This document shows positions 7,719 through 15,012 of a DNA stretch of 31,855 nt, piece by piece. The position numbers and the translations under genes were made by a program. The notes beneath the pieces are model-generated. The model saw nothing but the letters and a program-made list of their open reading frames with translations, was not told the DNA's origin and did not search any database. The stretch covers positions 1 through 31,855 of the forward strand of contig CALALX010000119.1 in the NCBI GenBank assembly GCA_937925635.1, given 5' to 3'. Within the stretch, counting starts at the first letter, position 1; each line of letters starts with the position of its first letter. The stretch is from an uncultured Caulobacter sp. (lineage in GTDB: Bacteria; Pseudomonadota; Alphaproteobacteria; Caulobacterales; Caulobacteraceae).

Positions 7719-8639
7719 ATGACCGCCATCCTGCTCGGAGTCCTCCCCGTCTTCGCGATGATCGCGCTCGGCTGGGCGTTGAAGGCCTCGCGGTTCATTC
7801 CCGAGCTCAACTGGCCGCCGATCGAGCGGATCACCTACTTCGTCTTCTATCCGGGATTCCTGATGCCGGCGGTGTGGAAGGCCGACTTCGGGGCGCTGTC
7901 CGCCGGACCGCTGGCCTTCGCTTCGGTCGGGGCGATCGTCCTGGTGGCGGCGGCGGTGCTGCTGGCCAAGCCGCTGATCCGGCTGAGCGACGCGAGCTAC
8001 ACCAGTGTCTTCCAGGGCTGCCTGCGCTGGAACACCTTCGTCTTCCTGCCGCTGGTGGCGGTGGTCTACGGGGCCGAGGGGGCCAGCCTGGGCGCGATGA
8101 TCATGGGCGCCCTGATCCCGGCCATCAACGTCATCTGCGTGCTGGTCATGGCCAAGTGGGGCGAAGGCCAGGGCGGCGGGCTGAAAACCGCCCTGCTTGG
8201 CCTGGCGCGCAATCCCGTGCTGTGGGGCTGCGCGGTCGGGGCGCTGTTCAATGGGCTGAAGGTTCCGCAGGCGCCGGTGCTGATGAGCACCATCGATCTG
8301 CTGTCGAGCGCGGCCCTGACCATGGGCCTGGTCGTGGCCGGCGCGGGCCTGAACTTCGGCTATATGCGCAGAAACCACATCACCATCTTGGCGGTCAGCG
8401 CCGTGAAGCTGTTGGTGCTGCCGGTGCTCATGTGGGGTCTGTGCCGGCTGGCCGGCGGCGACGCGACGGCCCAGGGCATCGCCCTGCTGGTTGGGTCAGC
8501 GCCCGGCGCGGCGGCGTCCTACGTGCTGGCGCGGCAGATGGGCGGCGACGCCCCGCTGATGGCCGGGGTGGTGGCCTTCACGACGGCGGCCAGCCTGGTG
8601 ACGATCCCGGCGCTGCTGTTGGTCTTTCACCTGGCGTGA
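7719..8639 (+). CDS. AEC-family (auxin efflux carrier-like) transporter
   Basis: The 306-residue protein is almost entirely hydrophobic, with about ten predicted membrane segments from MTAILLGVLPVFAMIALGWAL split by short loops. It fits the AEC/Mem_trans family, inner-membrane carriers for small organic anions such as malate in some bacteria. Family features include LNWPPIERITYFVFYPG near residues 30-46, an FQGCLRWNTFVFLPL segment, and the repeat-related GSAPGAAASYVLARQMGGD near the C-terminus. I chose the ATG at 7719 because earlier in-frame starts fall inside the family B repeat. No clear Shine-Dalgarno is seen (GGGCGCCC immediately upstream). Substrate unknown. Confidence 0.88.
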   Translation: MTAILLGVLPVFAMIALGWALKASRFIPELNWPPIERITYFVFYPGFLMPAVWKADFGALSAGPLAFASVGAIVLVAAAVLLAKPLIRLSDASYTSVFQGCLRWNTFVFLPLVAVVYGAEGASLGAMIMGALIPAINVICVLVMAKWGEGQGGGLKTALLGLARNPVLWGCAVGALFNGLKVPQAPVLMSTIDLLSSAALTMGLVVAGAGLNFGYMRRNHITILAVSAVKLLVLPVLMWGLCRLAGGDATAQGIALLVGSAPGAAASYVLARQMGGDAPLMAGVVAFTTAASLVTIPALLLVFHLA

Positions 8640-8656
8640 CAACTGTGAGTTCGGTG

Positions 8657-8731
8657 GAGTTCGGTGACAGTTTGCGAATTGCCGGCGCCCAGCCGAGTCG
8701 CGGAGGCAATTCGCAAACTGTCACCGAATTC
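8657..8731. repeat. Long inverted repeat, family D copy 1
   Basis: The arms 8657-8683 and 8705-8731 pair over 27 bp with one G-T position, around a 21-nt loop. The core GGTGACAGTTTGCGAATT is shared with the element at 15506-15579. A ten-base tandem duplication (GAGTTCGGTG at 8647 and 8657) precedes it. The last base of the right arm is also the last base of the msrB stop codon. Confidence 0.9.
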
Positions 8732-9195
8732 TACAGCCTGTCCCCGCGCCCCAGCGGGTCGGGCAGCGGCTCGCCGTCGGCGACGAAGCTCAGGCTCACC
8801 GAGTTGATGCAGTAGCGCAGCCGGGTCGGCGGCGGGCCGTCGGGGAAGACGTGGCCCTGGTGGCTGCCGCAGCGGGCGCAGACCGTCTCGATGCGCAGCA
8901 TGCCGTAGCTGGTGTCGCGCACCTCGCCGACGTGGGCCTCGTCGATGGGCGCGTAGAAGCTGGGCCAGCCGGTGCCGCTCTCGAACTTGGTCTCGAACCG
9001 GAACAGCGGCAGGCCGCACAGCCGGCAGCAGTAGGCGCCCGGGCGCTTCTCGCCCAGCAGGCCGCCGCAGAACGGCGCCTCGGTGCCGTGATGCAGCAGC
9101 ACCTCGGCCTCCTCGCGGGTGAGATCGGCTTCCAGGCGCGCCCGTTCGGCGTCGGAGGGCGGGGTGAGGTCGAAACCGGAGGCGGACTTTGTCAT
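8731..9195 (-). CDS. msrB: Peptide-methionine (R)-S-oxide reductase
   Basis: MsrB (154 residues) reduces the R form of methionine sulfoxide in oxidised proteins. Visible features are two zinc-binding CxxC pairs (CRLCGLPLF and CARCGSHQGHVF), the core FESGTGWPSFYAP, the GHVFPDGPPP loop, and the catalytic Cys129 in RYCINSVSLSF. The tail PDPLGRGDRL is unremarkable. The TAG stop is formed at the junction with the family D inverted repeat, so the repeat begins exactly where the reading frame ends. The ATG at 9195 gives the normal length. The neighbour on the other side (YbjQ family) is divergent. Confidence 0.94.
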   Translation of the reverse strand: MTKSASGFDLTPPSDAERARLEADLTREEAEVLLHHGTEAPFCGGLLGEKRPGAYCCRLCGLPLFRFETKFESGTGWPSFYAPIDEAHVGEVRDTSYGMLRIETVCARCGSHQGHVFPDGPPPTRLRYCINSVSLSFVADGEPLPDPLGRGDRL

Positions 9196-9291
9196 GCGGC
9201 CAATCTAGGCGCCCGGCGGCTTGAGCGGAAGCGTGGCGCCGGTCACAAACCGTCGCTATCTGTGGTCCCCAACCGTCTGGAGACACCGCCC

Positions 9292-9612
9292 ATGCTCACC
9301 GCCACCACCCCGTCCATCGCCGAACGCCCCACCGTCCAGACCCTGGGCGTCGTCGCCGGCGAGGCCATCATCGGCGCGCACATCTTCAAGGACCTGTTCG
9401 CGGGCATCCGCGACATCGTCGGCGGCCGGGCCGGCAGCTACGAGGAGACGCTGCGCGAGGCGCGGTCCACCGCCGAGCGGGAGATGGTCGAGGCCGCCCA
9501 GCGGCTGGGCGCCGACGCCGTCGTCGGCGTCGACTTCGACTACGAGACCATCGGCCAGAACGGCAGCATGCTCATGGTGTCGGCGACCGGCACCGCCGTG
9601 AAGCTGGGTTGA
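9292..9612 (+). CDS. YbjQ-family protein (UPF0145, heavy-metal-binding-like domain)
   Basis: The 106-residue protein fits the YbjQ/UPF0145 family, which forms small oligomeric rings and has no established function. The conserved pattern is visible: LGVVAGEAIIGAHIFKDLF, then DIVGGRAGSYEETLREAR, then LGADAVVGVDFDYETIGQNG and the final strand MLMVSATGTAVKL. I chose the ATG at 9292 because the frame upstream only mirrors msrB; GGAGACACCGCCC before it can act as ribosome site. It is divergent from msrB across 96 nt. Confidence 0.85.
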   Translation: MLTATTPSIAERPTVQTLGVVAGEAIIGAHIFKDLFAGIRDIVGGRAGSYEETLREARSTAEREMVEAAQRLGADAVVGVDFDYETIGQNGSMLMVSATGTAVKLG

Positions 9613-9634
9613 CGTAGCGACCTGACGTTACGTC
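9611..9634. promoter_or_regulatory. Dyad symmetry between ybjQ-like gene and pccA
   Basis: GACGTAGCG (9611-9619) pairs with CGTTACGTC (9626-9634) around a six-base loop, with one G-T pair in nine. It overlaps the stop codon of the upstream gene and lies 84 nt before pccA. There is no T run, so it is more like an operator or a weak RNA hairpin than an intrinsic terminator. Its role is inferred only. Confidence 0.35.
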
Positions 9635-9717
9635 GCGTCCGACGGGACGTTGCAATGGGTCCCCATGCGGTCTAACCCGCAACGCAACAATCGTGCGCAA
9701 GGGACGACCGCAGGCCT

Positions 9718-11688
9718 ATGTTCTCGAAGATTCTGATCGCCAACCGGGGTGAGATCGCGGTCCGGGTCATCAAGACCTGCCGTCGGATGGGGATCAAGAC
9801 GGTCGTCGTCTATTCCGAGGCGGACGCCGACAGCCTGGCCGTCGAAATGGCCGACGAGGCCGTCTACATCGGCGGCGCGCCGGCCAGCGAGTCCTATCTG
9901 GTCCAGGACAAGATCATCGCCGCCTGCAACCAGACCGGCGCCCAGGCCGTGCATCCGGGCTTCGGCTTCCTGTCGGAGAACGCCTCGTTCGCGCAGCGCT
10001 GCGCCGACGAGGGCATCGTCTTCATCGGTCCCAACCCCGGCGCGATTAGCGCCATGGGCGACAAGATCGAGTCCAAGAAGTTCGCCGAGAAGGCCGGCGT
10101 CAGCTGCGTGCCGGGCCACATCGGCGAGATCGACGACACCGCCCATGCCGTGAGGATCTCCGAGGAGATCGGCTATCCGGTGATGATCAAGGCCTCCGCC
10201 GGCGGCGGCGGCAAGGGCATCCGCGTCGCCCACAGCCGCCAGGACGTCGAGGAAGGCTTCCCGGCCGTGCGCGCCGAGGCCAAGGCCAGCTTCGGCGACG
10301 ACCGCATCTTCATCGAGAAGTTCATCACCAGCCCGCGGCACATCGAGATCCAGGTGCTGGGCGACAAGCACGGCAACGTCGTGCACCTGTTCGAGCGCGA
10401 ATGCTCGATCCAGCGCCGCAACCAGAAGGTCATCGAGGAGGCCCCGAGCCCGCTGCTCGACGAAGCCACCCGCGCCGCCATGGGCGCCCAGGCCGTCGCC
10501 CTGGCCAAGGCCGTCGGCTACGACAGCGCCGGCACGGTCGAGTTCGTCGCCGGCCAGGACAAGAGCTTCTACTTCCTGGAGATGAACACCCGCCTGCAGG
10601 TCGAGCACCCGGTCACCGAGCTGATCACCGGCCTGGACCTGGTCGAGCAGATGCTGCGCAGCGCCGCCGGCGAGACGATGGCCTTCAAGCAGGACGACCT
10701 GAAGATCAACGGCTGGGCCATCGAGAGCCGCATCTACGCCGAAGACCCCTACCGCAAGTTCCTGCCGTCGATCGGGCGCCTGGTCCGCTACGACCCGCCG
10801 GCCGAGGGCGAGCAGGAGGGCTATACCGTCCGCAACGACGCCGGCGTCCGCGAGGGCGACGAGATCTCGATGTACTACGATCCGATGATCTCCAAGCTCT
10901 GCACCTGGGCCCCGACGCGCCTGGCCGCCGTCGACGGCATGGCCCGGGCGCTGGAGGACTTCCACATCGAGGGGCTGGGCCAGAACATCCCCTTCCTGGC
11001 CGCCGTGATGGACCAGGAGCGTTTCCGGTCGGGCCAATTGGCGACCAGCTACATCGCCGACGAGTTCCCGGACGGCTTCAGTGGCACCGCGCCGACCGCC
11101 TTCCAGACCGACGTCCTGACCGCGGCCGGCCTGGCCATGCACCGCGTGATGGCCGCCCGCGCCGGCTCCCCGACCCGCCATGACTGGGTGGTGTTCGTCG
11201 GCCACGACCGCCGCGCCGTCCAGGTCGCCGAAACGGCGGGGACGCTTTCGCTGACGATTGGCGAACGCACCCTCACCCTGTCCGACGTCGATTGGCGTCC
11301 CGGCAAGGCCCAGTTCCGCGCGCGCCTCGACGGCCGGGCCTTCACGGTCAACGTCGCGCCCGCCGCCGAGGGCTTCGTGATCCGCCACCGCGCCGCGAAG
11401 CAGAAGGTGCTGGTGCTGTCGCCGCGCTCGGCCGAGCTGCACGGCAAGATCCCCGAGAAGCAGCCCGCCGACACCAGCAAGATGATCATCTCGCCGATGC
11501 CGGGCCTGATCATCTCGATGAATGTCGAGGTCGGCCAGACCGTGCGCGAGGGCGAGATCGTCTGCGTCATCGAGGCGATGAAGATGCAGAACATCATCCG
11601 CGCCGAGAAGGAGGCCGTGGTGAAGACCGTCTCGGCCAAGGGCGGCGACAGCGTCGCGGCCGACGAAGTGCTGGTCGAGTTCGGCTGA
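9718..11688 (+). CDS. pccA: Propionyl-CoA carboxylase alpha (biotin-containing) subunit
   Basis: The 656-residue protein combines biotin carboxylase and biotin carrier domains, as in PccA and related acyl-CoA carboxylase alpha chains. The biotin carboxylase part starts MFSKILIANRGEIAVRV, has the ATP-grasp glycine loop GGGGKG at about 162-167, and EMNTRLQVEH at about 288-297. A linking (BT-type) domain spans roughly 450-580. The carrier domain ends the protein with biotinyl Lys622 in EAMKM, 34 residues from the C-terminus. With a separate beta subunit it would carboxylate propionyl-CoA to methylmalonyl-CoA. No beta subunit or methylmalonyl-CoA mutase gene is in the window, so the exact acyl-CoA is an inference; 3-methylcrotonyl- or geranyl-CoA carboxylase alpha chains are less likely alternatives. 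Confidence 0.88.
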   Translation: MFSKILIANRGEIAVRVIKTCRRMGIKTVVVYSEADADSLAVEMADEAVYIGGAPASESYLVQDKIIAACNQTGAQAVHPGFGFLSENASFAQRCADEGIVFIGPNPGAISAMGDKIESKKFAEKAGVSCVPGHIGEIDDTAHAVRISEEIGYPVMIKASAGGGGKGIRVAHSRQDVEEGFPAVRAEAKASFGDDRIFIEKFITSPRHIEIQVLGDKHGNVVHLFERECSIQRRNQKVIEEAPSPLLDEATRAAMGAQAVALAKAVGYDSAGTVEFVAGQDKSFYFLEMNTRLQVEHPVTELITGLDLVEQMLRSAAGETMAFKQDDLKINGWAIESRIYAEDPYRKFLPSIGRLVRYDPPAEGEQEGYTVRNDAGVREGDEISMYYDPMISKLCTWAPTRLAAVDGMARALEDFHIEGLGQNIPFLAAVMDQERFRSGQLATSYIADEFPDGFSGTAPTAFQTDVLTAAGLAMHRVMAARAGSPTRHDWVVFVGHDRRAVQVAETAGTLSLTIGERTLTLSDVDWRPGKAQFRARLDGRAFTVNVAPAAEGFVIRHRAAKQKVLVLSPRSAELHGKIPEKQPADTSKMIISPMPGLIISMNVEVGQTVREGEIVCVIEAMKMQNIIRAEKEAVVKTVSAKGGDSVAADEVLVEFG

Positions 11689-11725
11689 TCGGTGCAGGCT
11701 ACCCCCGGTTGAGGGGGAATCGTCC

Positions 11726-12253
11726 ATGACGCTTCGGGACAAGCTGTTCGGCTTTCGCGGCCGCGTCCGGCGACAGGACTGGTGGCTGCTGGGCATCCTC
11801 GTCGGCATCGCCCAGCTGGTGACGATGTTCGCGGCGGCCTCGGTCCACGGCGCCCTGAACCCAGGCGCGGCGATTGCCGAGGCGCCGTTCTACGACCTGC
11901 TGAACAGGGTCCCCGTCTGGGTCAGCCTGCCGATCCAGCTGGCCTTTCTGTGGCCGACCCTTTCGCTGTCGGTGCAGCGCTACCACGACCGCAACCACTC
12001 GGCCTGGCCGATCTTCGCCTACTATGCGGTGCTCTACGGAGCCGACTACCTGCCGGAGCAGGCCTGGGGCTGGCTGTCGGCCCTCGACAACACCCAGCAG
12101 GGGATCGTGCTCTTCGTCTGGGGCGCCATCTGGATCGTCGCGGCGATCGGGATCCTCATCGTCCTCGGCTTCCTCGACGGCACCCAGGGCCCCAACCGCT
12201 ACGGCCCGTCCCCCAAGGGCATCGGCGGCTCGCCGGCGACCGTGTTCGACTGA
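11726..12253 (+). CDS. DUF805 membrane protein, first of three
   Basis: The 175-residue inner-membrane protein has about four hydrophobic segments and the DUF805 signatures: FRGRVRRQDWW near the N-terminus, RYHDRNHSAW at the cytoplasmic loop, and DGTQGPNRYGPSPK at the C-terminus. The family has no assigned biochemical role. GAGGGGGA before the ATG is a good ribosome site. It is the longest of three DUF805 genes in a row and follows pccA by 37 nt, so it may be read from the pccA transcript. Confidence 0.85.
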   Translation: MTLRDKLFGFRGRVRRQDWWLLGILVGIAQLVTMFAAASVHGALNPGAAIAEAPFYDLLNRVPVWVSLPIQLAFLWPTLSLSVQRYHDRNHSAWPIFAYYAVLYGADYLPEQAWGWLSALDNTQQGIVLFVWGAIWIVAAIGILIVLGFLDGTQGPNRYGPSPKGIGGSPATVFD

Positions 12254-12423
12254 GCAGGGGCGCCATCGCGCCCGCCGCCCGGCGTCTCAATTCGCCTGTC
12301 GCCTGAATCCGCACTGATGCCGTTCGGCCACAGGTTGCGCGCTTCCTTCGCCGATCGCCGGTCCATGGTGAACCCGAGGCGGCTGAGCCGCGTTGCTATC
12401 CCCGACTATGCGGGGGTGGCGCC

Positions 12424-12858
12424 ATGGACGCTTCGAACCTCTATCGTTTCAGCGGCCGCGCCGGGCGGATGACCTTCGCCCTGACGCAGATCGGCGTGTT
12501 CATCGCCAGCTACGTCTTCACCTTCCTGATGATCGTCCTGACCGGGGCCGGCGACGAGAGCCGCACCGGCGTCACGCCTGACGCCCAGGTCTGGTGGATG
12601 CTGGCCGGCGCGGTGGTCTACATCAACGGCGCCTGGATCAGCCTCGCCGCCGCCGTGCGCCGCTGTCACGACCGCGACCTTTCGGGCTGGATGCTGCTGT
12701 TCGTCATGCCGCCGATCCTGGGCCAGCTCTGGCTGATCCTGTCGCTGGTGACCGGCCCGGCCGTCGACCAAGACGGCCGCAACCGGCACGGTCGCCGCAA
12801 GCCGACCTTCGCCGCGCGCGTCCCCGCCCTCGACCCGAACCGCGCCCTCCTCGCCTGA
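12424..12858 (+). CDS. DUF805 membrane protein, second of three
   Basis: The 144-residue protein has the DUF805 pattern FSGRAGRMTFAL at the start, RRCHDRDLSGW in the loop after the second or third membrane segment, and the weaker C-terminal form QDGRNRHGRRK, where the family usually has GxNrYGp. It is separated from the first copy by 170 nt without a gene, in which GCGGCTGAGCCGC forms a small hairpin. Sequence identity to the neighbours is limited to the motifs, so these are old paralogues, not a recent duplication. Confidence 0.83.
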   Translation: MDASNLYRFSGRAGRMTFALTQIGVFIASYVFTFLMIVLTGAGDESRTGVTPDAQVWWMLAGAVVYINGAWISLAAAVRRCHDRDLSGWMLLFVMPPILGQLWLILSLVTGPAVDQDGRNRHGRRKPTFAARVPALDPNRALLA

Positions 12859-12947
12859 CCGCCGGCCATGAGCGGCCAAGCCCGTTCCCTGCGGCGCGGA
12901 AGCGCACTAGATAGAGCTCTGTCCCCGGAGTCGGAGCCAAACTGCGC

Positions 12948-13358
12948 ATGAGCGGCCAGATCGACTGGTTGGAGCTGTTCTTCTCGTCCACGGGCCGTGT
13001 GGCGCGAGGGCCGTTCATCATCGCCGCGGCGGTGCTGATCCTGCTCGCCTCGCTGTACGAGGCCGCCTTCGGCGCGACCCAGACCGTCAAGCTGCTGACC
13101 GGCTGGTTCGTCTATCCGGCCCTGCTGTTCTCCGGCTGCTGCGTGCTGTCGCGCCGGCTCCACGACCGCGGCCGGTCCGGCTGGCTGGCGGCGATCGTCG
13201 TGCTGGCCCTGGTGCTCGCCTGGCCGGCCCCGGATGACCTGCTCGGCTATCTCGCCTGCGTGGTGATCTTCTGGGCGATCATCGAGCTGGGCGTGATGCC
13301 CGGCGAGCAGGGCGCCAACCGCTTCGGCCCCAATCCCGTCCGCACCGTCCAGGCCTGA
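12948..13358 (+). CDS. DUF805 membrane protein, third of three
   Basis: The 136-residue protein again has the DUF805 order: LFFSSTGRVARGPF, several membrane segments, RRLHDRGRSGW, and PGEQGANRFGPNP near the end. The start at 12948 has GGAG upstream. It begins 89 nt after the second copy and ends 15 nt before the small secreted protein at 13374, suggesting those two are cotranscribed. Confidence 0.83.
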   Translation: MSGQIDWLELFFSSTGRVARGPFIIAAAVLILLASLYEAAFGATQTVKLLTGWFVYPALLFSGCCVLSRRLHDRGRSGWLAAIVVLALVLAWPAPDDLLGYLACVVIFWAIIELGVMPGEQGANRFGPNPVRTVQA

Positions 13359-13373
13359 CCCGGAGATTTCCGC

Positions 13374-13736
13374 ATGCGCACCGCTCTCGTCGCCGCCGCC
13401 GTCCTGTTCCTCGCCGCCACGCCGGCCCTCGCCGCCGATCCCGTGCCCGAAGGCGCGCAGCCGGGGATCGACGCTGTCACCGCCCTGATGCGCAGCGCCA
13501 AGACCGCGCGCTTCCGCAAGCTGAAGGTCATGGCCGGCGGCGACGTCTGCGGCGTGGTCATCGCCAGCGCCGCCGCCAGCGATCTGCAGTTCACCTGGAC
13601 CCGATCCAATGGCGTGGTGTGGATCAACGAGGCGCCGACCGAGGAGCGGTCCGACTTCGTCTATGGCGCGCCCAACCTGAAGCGTTCGACCGACCGGCCG
13701 GACTACCAGGCCTGGAAGGCCTGCCAGAAGGGCTGA
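13374..13736 (+). CDS. Small secreted protein of unknown function
   Basis: I do not recognise this 120-residue protein. It opens with a clear Sec signal peptide (MRTALVAAAVLFLAATPALA, cleavage after ALA near residue 20 or 21). The mature part includes VTALMRSAKTARFRKLKV, a GGDVCGVV segment and a final CQKG, so two cysteines could form a periplasmic disulfide. Segments such as FTWTRSNGVVWIN suggest beta structure. The ribosome site CGGAGA lies before the ATG. It sits 15 nt after the third DUF805 gene and its stop is two nucleotides from the end of the convergent lipB. Confidence 0.75.
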   Translation: MRTALVAAAVLFLAATPALAADPVPEGAQPGIDAVTALMRSAKTARFRKLKVMAGGDVCGVVIASAAASDLQFTWTRSNGVVWINEAPTEERSDFVYGAPNLKRSTDRPDYQAWKACQKG

Positions 13737-13738
13737 TC

Positions 13739-14461
13739 TCAGACCGGCGGCGGCGCCGGCTCCACCGGTCCGAACACGCGGGTGAACGCCGCCTTCAGGG
13801 CGGCGTCGGCTTCGTCCAGCGTCACCGGAAGGCCCAGGTCGACCAGGCTGGTGACGCCGTGCTCCGTCTGGCCGCAGGGCACGATGCCGCCGAAGTGGTC
13901 GAGGTCCGGCTCGACGTTCAGGCTGATCCCGTGGAAGCTGACCCAGCGGCGCAGCTTGACGCCGATGGCCGCGATCTTGTCCTCGCGCGACCAGCCCGGC
14001 CCCTTGCGTTCGACCCAGACGCCGACCCGGCCGTCGCGAAGCTCGCCCTCGACGTTGAACGCGGCCAGGGCCTCGATCACCCAGGCCTCCAGCGCCGCGA
14101 CGAAGGCGCGGACGTCCCGGCCCCGCTTCGTCAGGTCGAGCATGACATAGGCCACCCGCTGGCCAGGTCCGTGATAGGTGTACTGCCCGCCCCGGCCGCT
14201 CTCGAAGACCGGGAATCGGTCCGGCTGGATGAGGTCGGCCGCCTTGGCGGAGACGCCGGCGGTGTAGAGCGGCGGATGCTCCAGCAGCCAGACCAGCTCC
14301 CCCGCCGCGCCGTCGGCGATGGCCGCCGCCCGCGCCTCCATCGCCGCCACGGCCTCGGGATAGGCCACCGGCGCGGCGGAGACGGCCCAGCCGGCGGCCA
14401 TGCCGTCGGCGCGTCCGAAAAGCGGGCCGGAGGCGGCGGGATTTAACGGCTGATCAAGCAT
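13739..14461 (-). CDS. lipB: Octanoyl-ACP:protein N-octanoyltransferase
   Basis: LipB (240 residues) moves octanoate from acyl carrier protein to lipoyl domains, the first step of lipoate formation on 2-oxoacid dehydrogenases. Motifs seen are LLEHPPLYTAG, the GRGGQYTYHGPGQ segment that shapes the acyl pocket, KIAAIGVKLRRWVSFHG with the catalytic Lys, and GIVPCGQTEHGVTSL with the acyl-carrying Cys. The ATG at 14461 gives a modest N-terminal extension; a Met 20 residues later is possible. It diverges from the FliN-like gene across about 54 nt. Confidence 0.94.
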   Translation of the reverse strand: MLDQPLNPAASGPLFGRADGMAAGWAVSAAPVAYPEAVAAMEARAAAIADGAAGELVWLLEHPPLYTAGVSAKAADLIQPDRFPVFESGRGGQYTYHGPGQRVAYVMLDLTKRGRDVRAFVAALEAWVIEALAAFNVEGELRDGRVGVWVERKGPGWSREDKIAAIGVKLRRWVSFHGISLNVEPDLDHFGGIVPCGQTEHGVTSLVDLGLPVTLDEADAALKAAFTRVFGPVEPAPPPV

Positions 14462-14515
14462 GCTCGCCCCAATGTGGCGTGTCGGCGCGAGTTGCGCGAG
14501 AGGGGCTGCGTTTCC

Positions 14516-14767
14516 GTGAGTCAGGTCAAGGCCGTCAACGTCGATATCGCGGTGCTTCTGGGCCGCTCGACCCTGCCGATGCAGCAGCTGCTGCGCATGG
14601 GCCGGGGCGCGGTGATTCCGCTGGACGCCAAGGTCAACGACGAGGTCTGGATCCTGGCCAACAACCACCCGGTGGCCCGCGGCGAGATCCAGATCAACGA
14701 CGACCGCATCAGCATCGCCGTCACCGGCCCCGCCGACGTCTACGACTTCATGGCCGGCGGGTCGTAG
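14516..14767 (+). CDS. fliN: Small SpoA/FliN-like flagellar switch-family protein
   Basis: This 83-residue protein is essentially a single SpoA domain: VNVDIAVLLGRSTLPMQQLL, then GRGAVIPLDAKVNDEVWI, then NNHPVARGEIQI, the classic FliN pattern. FliN is part of the flagellar C ring and helps to bind export chaperones and switch rotation. I chose the GTG at 14516 (MSQVKAVNV), with GAGAGGGG upstream; a GTG at 14474 would add 14 unconserved residues. No other flagellar gene is nearby, so it may be the main FliN encoded apart from its operon, or a second SpoA protein. The symbol reflects the domain only. Its last 28 nt overlap the 3' end of the convergent gene at 14740-15012. Confidence 0.8.
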   Translation: MSQVKAVNVDIAVLLGRSTLPMQQLLRMGRGAVIPLDAKVNDEVWILANNHPVARGEIQINDDRISIAVTGPADVYDFMAGGS

Positions 14768-15012
14768 CCGCCACCTCGGCGGTGGACGTCATCGATCTCC
14801 GCCATTGTCTCCTCGAGCAAGCCGCGGGCATCCTCGGCGAGCGCCTCGAAGAAGCCATCGAACAGGTCTGACCGGCAGCGTGCGCGTTCCGCCACACCGG
14901 CGGCAATCTCGCTGAGCACCTTCATGTGCGCCATCAGGGCGGTCTGTCTCGCGCCCTGGCGGGCTTCGTTCAGCGCCTTGCGGCGCGCGGGAGTGAGGCG
15001 TGGCTTTGACAC
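14740..15012 (-). CDS. Small protein of unknown function
   Basis: I do not recognise this 90-residue protein. It is basic at the start (MSKPRLTPARRKALNEARQ) and then mostly helical by composition, with an acidic C-terminal half (LFDGFFEALAEDARGLLEE). No membrane segment or signal peptide is seen. The start is a GTG at 15012 with a good AAGGAAG ribosome site six bases upstream, which is the main support for translation. It overlaps the end of the FliN-like gene by 28 nt tail to tail. It could also be a chance frame. Confidence 0.5.
   Translation of the reverse strand: MSKPRLTPARRKALNEARQGARQTALMAHMKVLSEIAAGVAERARCRSDLFDGFFEALAEDARGLLEETMAEIDDVHRRGGGYDPPAMKS

Noticed and set aside
9650..9655. 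TTGCAA before pccA as a possible binding site of a propionate regulator (PccR type)
   Set aside because: A single short match without the paired or flanking half is expected by chance.
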